NCBI GenBank assembly: GCA_902591495.1
Contig: CACJAW010000017.1
Span: 1-42,205, forward strand
DNA: 42,205 bases
Source: an uncultured Pseudohongiella sp.
GTDB lineage: Bacteria; Pseudomonadota; Gammaproteobacteria; Pseudomonadales; Pseudohongiellaceae
Direction: 5' to 3'
Shown: in pieces, positions 16,519 to 26,276 of the stretch
Position numbering within the stretch: the first letter of the stretch is position 1
Layout of the letters: every line of letters starts with the position of its first letter
Made by a program: the position numbers and the translations under genes
Notes under the pieces: generated by a model
The model's input: only the letters and a program-made list of their open reading frames with translations
What the model was told of the DNA's origin: nothing
The model's database searches: none

Positions 16519-18060
16519 ATGAGTAAATCAGTGAAAACCACACTCTTACTAATCTTGGATGGCTGGGGTCACACGACGAAAACAGACCATAATGCTATTA
16601 CTGCTGCGGAGACTCCAACATGGGATGGCATTTGGAATGAGCAACCAGCAACCCTCATTTCAACATCTGGGCACTCAGTAGGCCTTCCTGAAGACCAAAT
16701 GGGTAATTCAGAGGTGGGTCATATGAATATGGGAGCTGGACGCGTCGTGTACCAAAGTTTAACTCGCATAGACAAAGATATAGCAGAGGGAAAATTTGCG
16801 GAAAACGCGATTCTAAAAGAAGCTTTGGATAAAGCCGTTTCTGAAAACTCAACGGTCCACTTACTCGGTCTCCTGTCGCCCGGGGGAATTCATTGTCATG
16901 AAAATCATGTATTGGAGGCGATACGCCTCGCGAGTGATCGAGGCTGTCGAAAAGTTTTACTGCATGCGTTTCTGGATGGGAGGGATACTCCACCGCGCAG
17001 CGCGATGAATTCACTAAAAAAAACGGATCGGGAGCTAAAGACATCTGGCTTAGGGGGAATCGCTTCGATCTGCGGTCGCTTCTACGCTATGGACCGAGAT
17101 AATCGTTGGGATCGAATAAAACCAGCTTATGAATTATTGACCGAATCCAAAAGCGAATTTTCATTCAAGGATGTTCATACTGCATTAAACGCGGCATATG
17201 AAAGAGGGGAAGATGATGAGTTTGTGAAACCCACACTTGTTGGAGCTGGAGAATATCCTCCAATTTCTGATAACGATGTCGTTATTTTCATGAATTTTCG
17301 AGCCGACCGAGCAAGGCAACTTACCCGAGTTTTTGTTGATGAAAGCTTCATCGAATTTGAGCGCTCTCGAGTTCCAAAGTTGTCCGAATTCGTTATGTTA
17401 ACCGAATATGCCTCAGACATTTCTGCGGCTTGTGCTTATCCTCCACTCAAATTAGAAAACGTTTTAGGAGCGCATTTAGCAAATGCTGGAAAGAAGCAGC
17501 TTCGAATTGCAGAAACCGAAAAATATGCTCATGTTACCTTTTTTTTCAATGGGGGGCGTGAGGAGCCTTTCGAAAATGAACATCGCATTTTGGTGCCTTC
17601 TCCCGATGTGGCTACCTATGATTTAAAGCCCGAGATGTCTGCTCCGGAAGTTACCGGCAAGTTAGTCGAAGCAATAGTATCGAACAGATATGATGCGATA
17701 ATTTGTAATTATGCAAATGGGGATATGGTTGGCCACACTGGCAATTTTACTGCAGCAGTTAAAGCGGTCGAAGTAATTGATAACTGTCTAAATGAAATTA
17801 TAAATGCCATCAAAGAAGTTAATGGCCAACTTATAGTGACCGCTGACCATGGGAATGTAGAGCAAATGTTGGATACAATAACTAATCAACCGCTAACTTC
17901 ACATACGAAAGGCCCCGTTCCTCTGGTATATGTTGGTAACAAGAAAATCAAGTTTAAAAACCTTGGTAGCCTTTGTGATATTGCTCCAACTATGCTCGCT
18001 TTGATGGATATGCCTATCCCCAATCAAATGACCGGCACAGTTTTAGTAGAAGACCCCTAG
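16519..18060 (+). CDS. gpmI: 2,3-bisphosphoglycerate-independent phosphoglycerate mutase
   Basis: Mn-dependent interconversion of 3- and 2-phosphoglycerate in glycolysis and gluconeogenesis, alkaline-phosphatase superfamily. 513 residues from ATG 16519 (E. coli GpmM 514); an in-frame TTG at 16501 would add six residues, but AGGA at 16512 fits the ATG. Motifs: LLILDGWGH (metal Asp, 10-18), the phospho-serine loop MGNSEVGH with Ser64, HAFLDGRDTPP, FMNFRADRARQ (transferase domain), and ADHGNVEQM near the C-terminus. Confidence 0.97.
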   Translation: MSKSVKTTLLLILDGWGHTTKTDHNAITAAETPTWDGIWNEQPATLISTSGHSVGLPEDQMGNSEVGHMNMGAGRVVYQSLTRIDKDIAEGKFAENAILKEALDKAVSENSTVHLLGLLSPGGIHCHENHVLEAIRLASDRGCRKVLLHAFLDGRDTPPRSAMNSLKKTDRELKTSGLGGIASICGRFYAMDRDNRWDRIKPAYELLTESKSEFSFKDVHTALNAAYERGEDDEFVKPTLVGAGEYPPISDNDVVIFMNFRADRARQLTRVFVDESFIEFERSRVPKLSEFVMLTEYASDISAACAYPPLKLENVLGAHLANAGKKQLRIAETEKYAHVTFFFNGGREEPFENEHRILVPSPDVATYDLKPEMSAPEVTGKLVEAIVSNRYDAIICNYANGDMVGHTGNFTAAVKAVEVIDNCLNEIINAIKEVNGQLIVTADHGNVEQMLDTITNQPLTSHTKGPVPLVYVGNKKIKFKNLGSLCDIAPTMLALMDMPIPNQMTGTVLVEDP

Positions 18061-18215
18061 AAGCAAGTTTAGAGTCAATACCTTAGGGGCTCGAAATCTG
18101 AAGGGTAGAGATCAAGCACTAATCTGGTAATATGATCATGGAACAGTTGAGTATTATTTTCATGAGTGAAAATATACCTCGAGGTTAAAACACAATTAGT
18201 ATCAAGGATACATTT

Positions 18216-19562
18216 ATGACTTTCATCGTCGTTCGATATCAATTGCTTCAGCCGATCCTAGCTGCAACGCTATTTTGGACGAGTTTTTGTAATGCCCAGG
18301 ATAATATCGATACCCCTCTCCCGTTACCACTAGAGGAAGTTAGGATGTTTACCGAGGCTTTAGAAAGGATTCGTGCATCTTACGTCGAGGAAGTCGACGA
18401 TAAAACTTTATTAGAGAATGCTATACGAGGCATGCTCTCTGGATTAGACCCACACTCGGCCTATGTCGTTGAAAATGAATTTGATGCCCTACAGGAAACA
18501 ACCACTGGAGAGTTCGGAGGTCTGGGAATTGAGGTGGGTCGAGAGGACGGCTATATCAAAGTGATCAGCCCAATTGATGATACGCCCGCGGACAGAGCTG
18601 GCATTGAGGCGGGAGATCTCATAGTTCAGATTAACGATACGCCGACCAGACAAATAATGCCAGAAGAAGCTGCCAGCTTAATGCGAGGGGAACCTGGAAC
18701 ATCTGTGACCGTAACCATTGCTAGAGAAGGGAGGGAGTTATTCGACCTCACTATCACTCGAGAAGTTATTGCCATTAATAGTGTACGAAGCAGGATGCTT
18801 GAACCGGGATATGCCTATTTTAGGATTTCGCAATTTCGAGCAAACACCGCTCAAGATTTAGAAGATGAATTTACAAACGTATCCACAGAAGATCCCGACT
18901 TAAAAGGTCTTGTTCTTGACTTGCGAAACAACCCAGGAGGTGTATTGCAAGCTTCGGTCGGCGTAGTTGACACTTTTATAAGTGATGGCCGAATCGTATC
19001 CACCAAGGGAAGATTAGAAGGAAATGATATGGAATTTATGGCTACCGAAAGAACTATTGCCAAAGACGTTCCGTTAGTCGTACTGATAAATAATGGGTCC
19101 GCATCCGCCTCCGAGATCGTGGCAGGCGCATTACAAGACCATAACAGAGCGATCATAATGGGCACACGCAGTTTCGGAAAAGGTTCAGTGCAGTCAGTCA
19201 TGCCTCTTGCCGAACAAAGAGCGATTAAACTTACAACTTCACTCTACTTTACTCCCGATGGGCGCTCTATCCAGGCCCAGGGCATAGATCCAGATATTAT
19301 CGTAGAAAATGCTTTCGTTACTAAGCTTGCTAGTAATGTGACACAAATTAATGAATCTAACCTACCTAATCGACTAGACAATGCTAATGCTGATCAGCAG
19401 CCTGAAGATAACATAGCAGATGGGCTAATCTCAGCTGAGGAAGTATTGGTAACAGATTATCCTCTTAATGAGGCACTAAATGTATTGAAAGGAATCAATG
19501 CGTTCTCTTTACGAGAAGGGAAAATACAGACCGAATCTGTCGCGCAGGTCAAACCAGAATGA
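18216..19562 (+). CDS. Carboxyl-terminal processing protease, S41 family (CtpA)
   Basis: Exported serine protease that trims or degrades periplasmic proteins. 448 residues: signal peptide (about 1-27, cleavage near NAQ), a PDZ domain (about 95-180, with GGLGIEV and DRAGIEAGD), and an S41 catalytic domain with NNGSASASEIVAGAL (nucleophile around Ser297) and SFGKGSVQS supplying the general-base Lys322. The C-terminus is Asn/Asp-rich and unlike core CtpA. Follows gpmI by 155 bases; in many gammaproteobacteria the murein-hydrolase activator envC stands between them, and it is missing here. Converges with hisF. Confidence 0.93.
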   Translation: MTFIVVRYQLLQPILAATLFWTSFCNAQDNIDTPLPLPLEEVRMFTEALERIRASYVEEVDDKTLLENAIRGMLSGLDPHSAYVVENEFDALQETTTGEFGGLGIEVGREDGYIKVISPIDDTPADRAGIEAGDLIVQINDTPTRQIMPEEAASLMRGEPGTSVTVTIAREGRELFDLTITREVIAINSVRSRMLEPGYAYFRISQFRANTAQDLEDEFTNVSTEDPDLKGLVLDLRNNPGGVLQASVGVVDTFISDGRIVSTKGRLEGNDMEFMATERTIAKDVPLVVLINNGSASASEIVAGALQDHNRAIIMGTRSFGKGSVQSVMPLAEQRAIKLTTSLYFTPDGRSIQAQGIDPDIIVENAFVTKLASNVTQINESNLPNRLDNANADQQPEDNIADGLISAEEVLVTDYPLNEALNVLKGINAFSLREGKIQTESVAQVKPE

Positions 19563-19610
19563 TTTAACTTTTTTTAATTTATTAGGGCTAATTATAAAAA
19601 AGAAAATACT

Positions 19611-20384
19611 TCACAACCTGACTTCTATACCTTGACCTGCCATGTAGGTCTTCGCTTGACCAATTGTAAACTCTCCAAAATGAAAAATAGAGGCCGCTAA
19701 AACAGCATCTGCTTCTCCTTTTAGTATACCTTCGGCAAGATGTTCAAGATTCCCAACTCCGCCAGACGCGATTATTGGCACAGTTACCGCCCTACTTACT
19801 TGCCTCTTTAGTTCCAAATCAAAACCATTCTTAGTGCCATCTCGATCCATGCTGGTCAAAAGTATCTCACCCGCGCCACTCTCAACCATTTTCTTCACCC
19901 AATCAATAGCGTCTTTACCAGTCGCCTTGCGTCCTCCATGAGTAAAGATTTCCCATTTCTTCTCTTCATGTTTTCTATTAACCTGTTTCGCATCCACTGC
20001 CACTACAATACATTGGGAACCAAACCTTTCTGCTGCTTGCTTTACCAACTCCGGGTTCAATACAGCCGCAGTATTGATTGCAACTTTATCAGCGCCAGCA
20101 TTTAACATTTCTCTTATGTCGTCAAGATTTCTAATCCCCCCACCTACCGTAAGCGGAATAAAAACCTCCCCTGCTATTGCGCTTACGGTTTCAACAGTGG
20201 TCCGTCTATCCTCATGGCTCGCGGTGATATCAAGAAAAGTAATTTCGTCAGCACCTTCGTCACAGTACCTCTTAGACACCTCGACCGGATCACCAGCGTC
20301 TCGGATTTCTAAAAACTTGACACCCTTGACTACTCTCCCTTTATCACAATCAAGACAGGGAATGATTCTCTTAGCCAAACCCAT
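19611..20384 (-). CDS. hisF: Imidazole glycerol phosphate synthase cyclase subunit HisF
   Basis: With HisH makes imidazole-glycerol phosphate and AICAR from PRFAR and glutamine-derived ammonia. TIM barrel, 257 residues (E. coli 258). Catalytic Asp near residue 12 ([15 protein letters not shown]) and near 130 (VVAVDAKQ), phosphate loops TVGGGIR and ASGGVGN. I chose ATG 20384, one base past the hisA stop with GAGG nine bases upstream; a GTG at 20399 would add MRLVS and overlap hisA. Last gene of hisB-hisH-hisA-hisF. Confidence 0.97.
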   Translation of the reverse strand: MGLAKRIIPCLDCDKGRVVKGVKFLEIRDAGDPVEVSKRYCDEGADEITFLDITASHEDRRTTVETVSAIAGEVFIPLTVGGGIRNLDDIREMLNAGADKVAINTAAVLNPELVKQAAERFGSQCIVVAVDAKQVNRKHEEKKWEIFTHGGRKATGKDAIDWVKKMVESGAGEILLTSMDRDGTKNGFDLELKRQVSRAVTVPIIASGGVGNLEHLAEGILKGEADAVLAASIFHFGEFTIGQAKTYMAGQGIEVRL

Positions 20385-20385
20385 G

Positions 20386-21135
20386 CTAACCAGCCTCACT
20401 ATCGCAGTATTCTTGCGCAGTTCTCAAATCCAATTTACCCTCATAGATGGCTCGGCCTGTGATAGCGCCCACTATGTTTGCACTAACCTCGCTGTTTATT
20501 GCGGCTTTTAAATCCACAATATCAGCAAGCTTAGCAACCCCTCCAGAGGCAATGATTGGAATAGGACTGCGCCTCGCCAGTTCGACCGTAGCATCAATAT
20601 TACATCCCTGCATCATGCCGTCTCTGACAATATCCGTGTAAACAATCGCTTGTACGCCTAAACCTGCAAACTTACCGACCAACTCGATAGCAGAGGTGTC
20701 CGATACGTCTGACCATCCCTCTGTAGCAACTTTACCGTCAATAGTATCAAGGCCTACGATTACTTTACCTTCATAGGCTTGACAAGCTTCTCTGACAAAG
20801 TCTGGATTTTTTAACGCCGCTGTTCCAATTATGACGAAGCTAACACCAACATCAACGTAAAACTTTATACCCTCGAGAGTTCTTATTCCACCACCAACCT
20901 GTACTTCTAAGTTAGGAAAATTTTTTACTATCGAGGCAACTATATCGGAATTGACTAGAGTGCCAGCAAATGCTCCGTTTAAATCTACAACGTGCAGCCT
21001 TTGGGCTCCTTGCTCGACCCAGTGCCCGGCCATTTCAATAGGATTATCCGAGAAAACCGTGCTCTCTTCCATTTTACCCTGCCGCAGTCTTACGCACTGG
21101 CCATCCTTCAAATCAATAGCTGGAATAACTAACAT
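20386..21135 (-). CDS. hisA: Phosphoribosylformimino-5-aminoimidazole carboxamide ribotide isomerase HisA
   Basis: Amadori isomerase converting ProFAR to PRFAR, TIM barrel paralogous to HisF. 249 residues from ATG 21135 ([20 protein letters not shown]), the normal family beginning; the upstream ATG 21153 lies inside the hisH end and adds six unusual residues. Catalytic Asp8 and the Asp in [12 protein letters not shown] are present, as are VQVGGGIRT and ASGGVAKL phosphate loops. Starts two bases after the hisH stop. Confidence 0.97.
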   Translation of the reverse strand: MLVIPAIDLKDGQCVRLRQGKMEESTVFSDNPIEMAGHWVEQGAQRLHVVDLNGAFAGTLVNSDIVASIVKNFPNLEVQVGGGIRTLEGIKFYVDVGVSFVIIGTAALKNPDFVREACQAYEGKVIVGLDTIDGKVATEGWSDVSDTSAIELVGKFAGLGVQAIVYTDIVRDGMMQGCNIDATVELARRSPIPIIASGGVAKLADIVDLKAAINSEVSANIVGAITGRAIYEGKLDLRTAQEYCDSEAG

Positions 21136-21137
21136 TA

Positions 21138-21791
21138 TTACTGCCCGTCCCATGTTAAGAAATTACGTAGTAAAGTCTGACCCATCTTTTGAGATTTCTC
21201 TGGATGAAACTGAACCGCAAAGATATTCTCTTTGGATAAACAAGACACAATATCTAGACCATAATTTGTTATACCTGCGACTTTTTCAAGATCCTCGGTA
21301 TCGACATAGTAACTATGCACAAAATAGAATCGACTGTGGTCAGGAATATCCCTCCAGAGTGCGTGATTTTTAGTTTGCCTGACCTGATTCCATCCCATGT
21401 GAGGGACTTTCATTATCCTGTTCTCAGAATCTAACAACGGATCTCCAAAAAATTTGACTTCTCCATCAAATAGACCGATGCACTGGACTCCATGATTTTC
21501 CTCACTTTGTTTCATCAATGCCTGCATCCCAACGCATATAGCCAAAATTGGCTTCTCTTTTATAGCATCTTGAATTTTTTTATCGATTCCCAAGCGTTTA
21601 ATTTCAGCCATGCAATCACGGATAGCACCAACTCCGGGAAAAACTATTCGGTCTGACTGGGATATGTCTTGAGCGTTGGAGGTAACCAAAACTTCGGTTT
21701 CTTCGCCGAGCTCTCTACCCACGTATTCAATCGCCTTAGTGACAGAGTGTAAATTACCCATGCCATAGTCGATGACTGCTACCTTATTCAT
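21138..21791 (-). CDS. hisH: Imidazole glycerol phosphate synthase glutaminase subunit HisH
   Basis: Class I glutamine amidotransferase that supplies ammonia to HisF. 217 residues. The triad is visible: Cys86 in AICVGMQ, His196 and Glu198 in QFHPEKS. The N-terminal [11 protein letters not shown] and oxyanion-region FPGVGA are typical. The gene is separated from hisB by 96 bases, the only sizeable gap in this his run. Confidence 0.97.
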   Translation of the reverse strand: MNKVAVIDYGMGNLHSVTKAIEYVGRELGEETEVLVTSNAQDISQSDRIVFPGVGAIRDCMAEIKRLGIDKKIQDAIKEKPILAICVGMQALMKQSEENHGVQCIGLFDGEVKFFGDPLLDSENRIMKVPHMGWNQVRQTKNHALWRDIPDHSRFYFVHSYYVDTEDLEKVAGITNYGLDIVSCLSKENIFAVQFHPEKSQKMGQTLLRNFLTWDGQ

Positions 21792-21887
21792 TCGAAGCTC
21801 GGTTTTTCGATTGATTCTTATCTTTAAGGATTAACAAACGATGGTCGGTGCCTGCCAAAATTAGATCTCTCTTAGGACATTCCAATT

Positions 21888-22496
21888 CTATAAACTACCC
21901 TTCGTAGACGGCACTACATTTTTAGCCCGCGGGTCGAGTTCAACGGCCATTCTTAGCGCTCTCCCAAATGCCTTAAATATCGTTTCTATTTGATGATGCG
22001 CATTCTTTCCTCGGATATTATCGATATGCAGCGTAACCAAGGCATGATTAACGAACCCCTGGAAGAACTCGTGAAACAAGTCGACGTCAAAGTCACCCAC
22101 TGTACCCTTTACAAAATCCACTTTGTATTCAAGGCCTGGCCTCCCAGAACAATCTAATACTACCCTGGAAAGAGCCTCATCGAGGGGAACATAAGCGTGC
22201 CCGTATCGGCGGATACCAGTCTTGTCCAAGGCACTATTAAAAGCCTGACCAAGGGTTATTCCAATATCCTCGACAGTATGATGGGCATCTATTTCCAAGT
22301 CACCCTTCGCCTTGATAGCAATATCCATCAGGCCATGTCTAGCTATTTGGTCAAGCATATGATCAAGAAATGGCAGCGAAGTTTGGGAATCAAGTTTTCC
22401 AGAACCATCTAGATTGAGGAAAATCTCAATTTGCGTCTCTTTCGTGTTGCGCTCGACACGAGTGGAGCGCGAGTCAACTGATGAAATTTCGGTCAT
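21888..22496 (-). CDS. hisB: Imidazoleglycerol-phosphate dehydratase HisB
   Basis: Mn-dependent dehydratase, monofunctional (202 residues), without the enterobacterial phosphatase domain. Metal-binding histidine motifs: [23 protein letters not shown] and GKNAHHQIE, plus RPGLEYKV. I chose ATG 22496 (MTEISS). The upstream ATG 22520 would lie just before the transcription start predicted from the promoter at 22524-22551, and GGGG is well placed before 22496. Confidence 0.97.
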   Translation of the reverse strand: MTEISSVDSRSTRVERNTKETQIEIFLNLDGSGKLDSQTSLPFLDHMLDQIARHGLMDIAIKAKGDLEIDAHHTVEDIGITLGQAFNSALDKTGIRRYGHAYVPLDEALSRVVLDCSGRPGLEYKVDFVKGTVGDFDVDLFHEFFQGFVNHALVTLHIDNIRGKNAHHQIETIFKAFGRALRMAVELDPRAKNVVPSTKGSL

Positions 22497-22523
22497 AAAG
22501 AACCCCAGTGGAGGAAACATCGC

Positions 22524-22551
22524 ATTATAATGCTGACTTCAGATAAGTAAA
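22524..22551 (-). promoter_or_regulatory. Sigma-70 promoter of the hisBHAF run
   Basis: Read on the minus strand: TTTACT (22551-22546), a 16-base spacer, and a perfect TATAAT (22529-22524). Predicted start near 22517, about 20 bases before the hisB ATG. The -10 lies within a short palindrome GCATTATAATGC. No attenuator with a histidine-codon run is visible in the short leader. Confidence 0.5.
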
Positions 22552-22637
22552 AGCGATAGCGATAAAACCAACCTTAGGTATCAGCAAAGGGCAACCTTAA
22601 GCGATGCAGACGCAAATCGGTTCCTGTAAACTATCCC

Positions 22638-24677
22638 TTGATCATAATTAGAGTAACAGCACTGTTGAAAAATAAAATACCCATAACTGTGATTGCGACC
22701 CCGATATTTTTCGGCCTCATAATAGTTCTGCTAGTCAGGCTTGCTGAAAATGAGGCAAAGAATCTGGCCCGCGAATTTGTTTTGTCTACCACTGGTTATG
22801 AACTTACTATTGCAGGCGACCTCGAATTCAAGTATCTCCCTTCCTTTGGATTGATTTTCTCCGACGTGCGCCTACGAAACCAGAATTTCTCACAAGAGCT
22901 AGCGTCTGCATCGGAGCTCAGAGTCGATCTGCCTGCTAAAACAGTCTTTGGAAATGAAATTAATGTCCAAGAGTTAAGTATTCATGATTTGCACATAAAT
23001 CTGTTCGTCAACCCAGATGGGAGAAATATTTGGCAACAAAAGCGGTTAGGCAATATAAATGAGATATCTGAAGATAAAATTCCGCAAAGCATGAATTATG
23101 ATTCAGTCTCAATCGAGAAGATTCGAGTTTTGAATGCGAGCATGGATATTCAGAACGCGAGTCAGGGTTACCGTTATAATCTCAGCAACTTAGATCTGGA
23201 AAGCGACAATACGAATCTTAATGGTCTGCCTTTTGAAATAAAATCCACTTTAAGCTTTTTCGACAGTGGTATGACAAATCCTCTTCCAGTGAATTTTCAA
23301 AGCACAGTCACTTTGGATGCAGATCCTCCGGAGGCAAAGGTTCAAGACATTAGTTTTCTAATTACACCTATGATGCTGACGGGCACGGTCGATGTTTCTA
23401 AGCAAAATGGCGAACTCATCTATTACGGAGCATTGCAGTCGAATAATTTCGACGTAGTTGAGTTAATGAGAACCACAGGCTTAGTCCAACAGGAACCTGA
23501 ATTTTCTGGATCCTTAGAGGCGAGTGAAACTCTGAATTTTGAATTCGACTTTAAAGGGGATCAGGCTGAACTAACTCTTGAAAATTTCCAAGGAAATCTT
23601 GGGGAAACTGATTTTCAAGCAAAGGCAGATATCCGTTTCAAGGACGAATATACTCCTTATAGTAGTCGGTATGAACTTAGAGCAAGTCGTATTGATCTTG
23701 CCCCATTTATAAATGCTATTTCTGGTAATGATGGTTCTGATCAACCTTTTTCCGCCGACACCTATCAATCACAAGACAATCAATTTGATTTGCCGCTTAA
23801 TGTAATTAAGGACTTAAATCTGCTTGGGAGCATTGCAATAGAATCAATTGCTGCCAATGATTTCGAACTCGAAGACGTCAATCTATTTACTAATGTAGAG
23901 GATGGTGTTTTAGATATCGAACTCCAACCTACAAATTTATACGGTGGAAATGCACAAGGACTGTTTAGGATAGATACAAATCAAAGAATACCCCAAGTTA
24001 TGGCGCAGCTCTCTATGAAAAGCATAAGCATGAGCGATATTACCTCAGCAGTCACACAAGAATTGCCAGTCCAAGGGCGACTTTCCCTTGAAGGCAATTA
24101 CGAAGCCTTCGGGGAAAATTCGGAAGACTTGCTAAATACACTCGTAGGATCAACAACATTCTCACTTGCTGAAAACTCTTTCGATATAAGTCTAATTAAA
24201 CAGATCTTCACAGAGATTGCTTCCCTAAGTCCCACGGGGGAATCAATTCAGCAATGGCCTGATATTATCCAATTTAATCAGCTTCAGGGTGAGGTACGAT
24301 TTGATGGGGGACTTACAGATGATCAAGAAATTCAACTGAGCCTGGACAACCTCAATATTGTTAGCACGGGCGGAGTGGATTTGGAACAAAGAAGATTCGA
24401 CTATGAAGTGGGGTTCTCTTTCCTCCCACCCCCCGAAACTCAGACAATCCCAATAAACGAGCTCTATCACAACGTTATCTGGCCGGTGCGGTGTAATGCC
24501 CGGTTTGATTCAGGCGCGGACCAGTATTGCAGACCCGACTTTTCTCGAATAAGGGAAATATTCTCACAGTTAAGTGCAAATGCTGTAAGACAAACTATTG
24601 AAGAAGAAATTACAGAGCAAGTACCACAGTTTTTCCAAGAGCCTGCCCGTAGAATCTTACGGGAAATCTTAAACTGA
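22638..24677 (+). CDS. AsmA family protein
   Basis: Large inner-membrane-anchored, periplasm-facing protein of the AsmA/TamB-like class, proposed to work in phospholipid movement or outer-membrane assembly. 679 residues: an N-terminal membrane helix (about 16-36), then AsmA N-terminal sequence with ELTIAGDLEFKYLPSFGLIF and repeated beta-rich segments, and a C-terminal AsmA_2-type domain (LPVQGRLSLEGNY, then LAENSFDISLIKQIF). The start is uncertain: no ATG is available; TTG 22638 or TTG 22665 are possible and neither has a clear ribosome site. The hisB/asmA/mutY/yggX order matches pseudomonads. Confidence 0.9.
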   Translation: MIIIRVTALLKNKIPITVIATPIFFGLIIVLLVRLAENEAKNLAREFVLSTTGYELTIAGDLEFKYLPSFGLIFSDVRLRNQNFSQELASASELRVDLPAKTVFGNEINVQELSIHDLHINLFVNPDGRNIWQQKRLGNINEISEDKIPQSMNYDSVSIEKIRVLNASMDIQNASQGYRYNLSNLDLESDNTNLNGLPFEIKSTLSFFDSGMTNPLPVNFQSTVTLDADPPEAKVQDISFLITPMMLTGTVDVSKQNGELIYYGALQSNNFDVVELMRTTGLVQQEPEFSGSLEASETLNFEFDFKGDQAELTLENFQGNLGETDFQAKADIRFKDEYTPYSSRYELRASRIDLAPFINAISGNDGSDQPFSADTYQSQDNQFDLPLNVIKDLNLLGSIAIESIAANDFELEDVNLFTNVEDGVLDIELQPTNLYGGNAQGLFRIDTNQRIPQVMAQLSMKSISMSDITSAVTQELPVQGRLSLEGNYEAFGENSEDLLNTLVGSTTFSLAENSFDISLIKQIFTEIASLSPTGESIQQWPDIIQFNQLQGEVRFDGGLTDDQEIQLSLDNLNIVSTGGVDLEQRRFDYEVGFSFLPPPETQTIPINELYHNVIWPVRCNARFDSGADQYCRPDFSRIREIFSQLSANAVRQTIEEEITEQVPQFFQEPARRILREILN

Positions 24678-24683
24678 ATCTTT

Positions 24684-25733
24684 GTGACCGAGTTTTCTTC
24701 CAATCTCCTTAAATGGTTTAAAACCAGCGGTCGTCATGACCTACCATGGCAAAAAAATGTAAACCCTTATCGAGTTTGGGTATCTGAAATAATGTTGCAA
24801 CAAACACAGGTAAAAACAGTTGTGCCCTATTTCGAACGTTTTATGGAACGTTTCCCCACAATCGATAGCTTATCCTTAGCGAGCATTGATCAAGTCTTGC
24901 ATCTTTGGACCGGTCTTGGCTACTACGCGCGAGCCCGTAATTTACACAAGACATCAATAATTATAGCGACTGAACTCGATGGTCAATTCCCAGATACTAT
25001 TGATGAATTGGTCTCACTACCCGGAATAGGTCGATCAACCGCTGGGGCAATTTTAGCCTTAAGTATGAACAAAAGAGCGCCAATTCTTGATGGAAATGTC
25101 AAAAGGGTTCTTACGCGATTCTTTTTAGTGCAAGGTTGGCCAGAGCAGACAAAAGTAAAGAATCAACTCTGGGAAATAGCAGATAGGAACACACCTCTAA
25201 GAAATTTCTCTCAGTACACTCAAGCGATCATGGACTTAGGGGCGACAGTTTGTAAAAGGTCCAGCCCAGAATGTCTGTGTTGTCCACTCAAATCTGAATG
25301 CAAGGGTTACAATTCAAACCAAACTCAAAATTATCCCGGCAAGAAACCGAAGCGGATTATGCCTACAAAGAAGGTTTGTATGTACATAGTCAAAAACGAA
25401 TTAGGTGAGATACTTTTGGAACAGCGGCCATCGGAAGGGATATGGGGCGCGCTATATTCTTTTCCAGAGAAACTCCCAACTTCAAGAGATAATGAAAAAC
25501 CGGTGTCAAATAAAAATCATTGTCCGCAATTAGCAATTCCTTCAGAAAATTACCTTAACACTATAAGACATACTTTTTCTCACTTTCATCTGGAAATCCA
25601 GCCTAAGTTAGTAAAAGTATCAAAAAATGAATTTAAGCTTGATGATTCTAAACATCGAGTTTGGTACTCTTTGAAAAACCCCCCTACACTGGGTTTGGCA
25701 GCACCCGTCAAGAAATTGTTGGCTGGGCTATAG
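24684..25733 (+). CDS. mutY: Adenine DNA glycosylase MutY
   Basis: Base-excision enzyme that removes adenine opposite 8-oxoguanine. 349 residues starting at GTG 24684, six bases after asmA. Glycosylase domain: Glu35 in SEIMLQQTQV, helix-hairpin-helix LPGIGRSTAGAIL (112-124), catalytic Asp136 in ILDGNVKRV, and a 4Fe-4S cluster from Cys190, Cys197, Cys200 and Cys206 (C-x6-C-x2-C-x5-C). The C-terminal MutT-like 8-oxoG recognition domain (about 225-345) has RHTFSHFHLEI. Confidence 0.98.
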   Translation: MTEFSSNLLKWFKTSGRHDLPWQKNVNPYRVWVSEIMLQQTQVKTVVPYFERFMERFPTIDSLSLASIDQVLHLWTGLGYYARARNLHKTSIIIATELDGQFPDTIDELVSLPGIGRSTAGAILALSMNKRAPILDGNVKRVLTRFFLVQGWPEQTKVKNQLWEIADRNTPLRNFSQYTQAIMDLGATVCKRSSPECLCCPLKSECKGYNSNQTQNYPGKKPKRIMPTKKVCMYIVKNELGEILLEQRPSEGIWGALYSFPEKLPTSRDNEKPVSNKNHCPQLAIPSENYLNTIRHTFSHFHLEIQPKLVKVSKNEFKLDDSKHRVWYSLKNPPTLGLAAPVKKLLAGL

Positions 25734-25760
25734 GAAAGAAGTTTACAAGAGACAAACCGT

Positions 25761-26033
25761 ATGAGCAGAAAAGTACTCTGCAGGAAATATAAAGAAGAGC
25801 TTCCCGGTCTTATAGTGGCTCCCTATCCGGGTCCGAAAGGTCAAGAGATATATGAGACTGTCTCGCAGCAAGCTTGGCAAGATTGGCAAGCACAGCAAAC
25901 TATGCTTATTAATGAAAAACAGCTAAGCCTTATGGATCCGGAGAGTCGTAAGTACCTACAACAAGAAATGGAAAAATTCTTAAATAATGAACACCACGAC
26001 AAAGCAGAAGGATATGTTCCTACCGAAGAATAG
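25761..26033 (+). CDS. Fe(2+)-trafficking protein YggX
   Basis: 90-residue cytoplasmic protein linked to protection of Fe-S clusters from oxidation. Typical sequence: [13 protein letters not shown] with a conserved Cys, [19 protein letters not shown], and [19 protein letters not shown]. Follows mutY by 27 bases, its usual neighbour; MutY itself carries an Fe-S cluster. Ends 58 bases before tRNA-Phe. Confidence 0.95.
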   Translation: MSRKVLCRKYKEELPGLIVAPYPGPKGQEIYETVSQQAWQDWQAQQTMLINEKQLSLMDPESRKYLQQEMEKFLNNEHHDKAEGYVPTEE

Positions 26034-26043
26034 ACCGTCCAAC

Positions 26044-26073
26044 TTGACTCAAGGACATTAAAACTATTAAATA
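26044..26073 (+). promoter_or_regulatory. Probable promoter of tRNA-Phe
   Basis: TTGACT at 26044-26049 with an AT-rich -10 region (TTAAAT/TAAATA, about 26067-26073), followed by a GC-rich discriminator (GCGCTC) about 12 bases before the tRNA. The GC-rich discriminator is typical of stable-RNA promoters. Confidence 0.45.
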
Positions 26074-26091
26074 CTGCGCTCTAGCAATTTG

Positions 26092-26167
<76 letters not shown>

Positions 26168-26276
26168 CCTCCCTTAAACTTACTGCCACTGAGTTAGACG
26201 CGTAGACTGCTTCCGTGCTTGAAAGCATCTGTTGCTAGTCACATTGACGGTAAAAAAGACACAAATAAATCTACCG

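Noticed and set aside
18052..18092. Terminator hairpin after gpmI (CCCCTA ... TAGGGG)
   Set aside because: The arms are about 25 bases apart and no T run follows.
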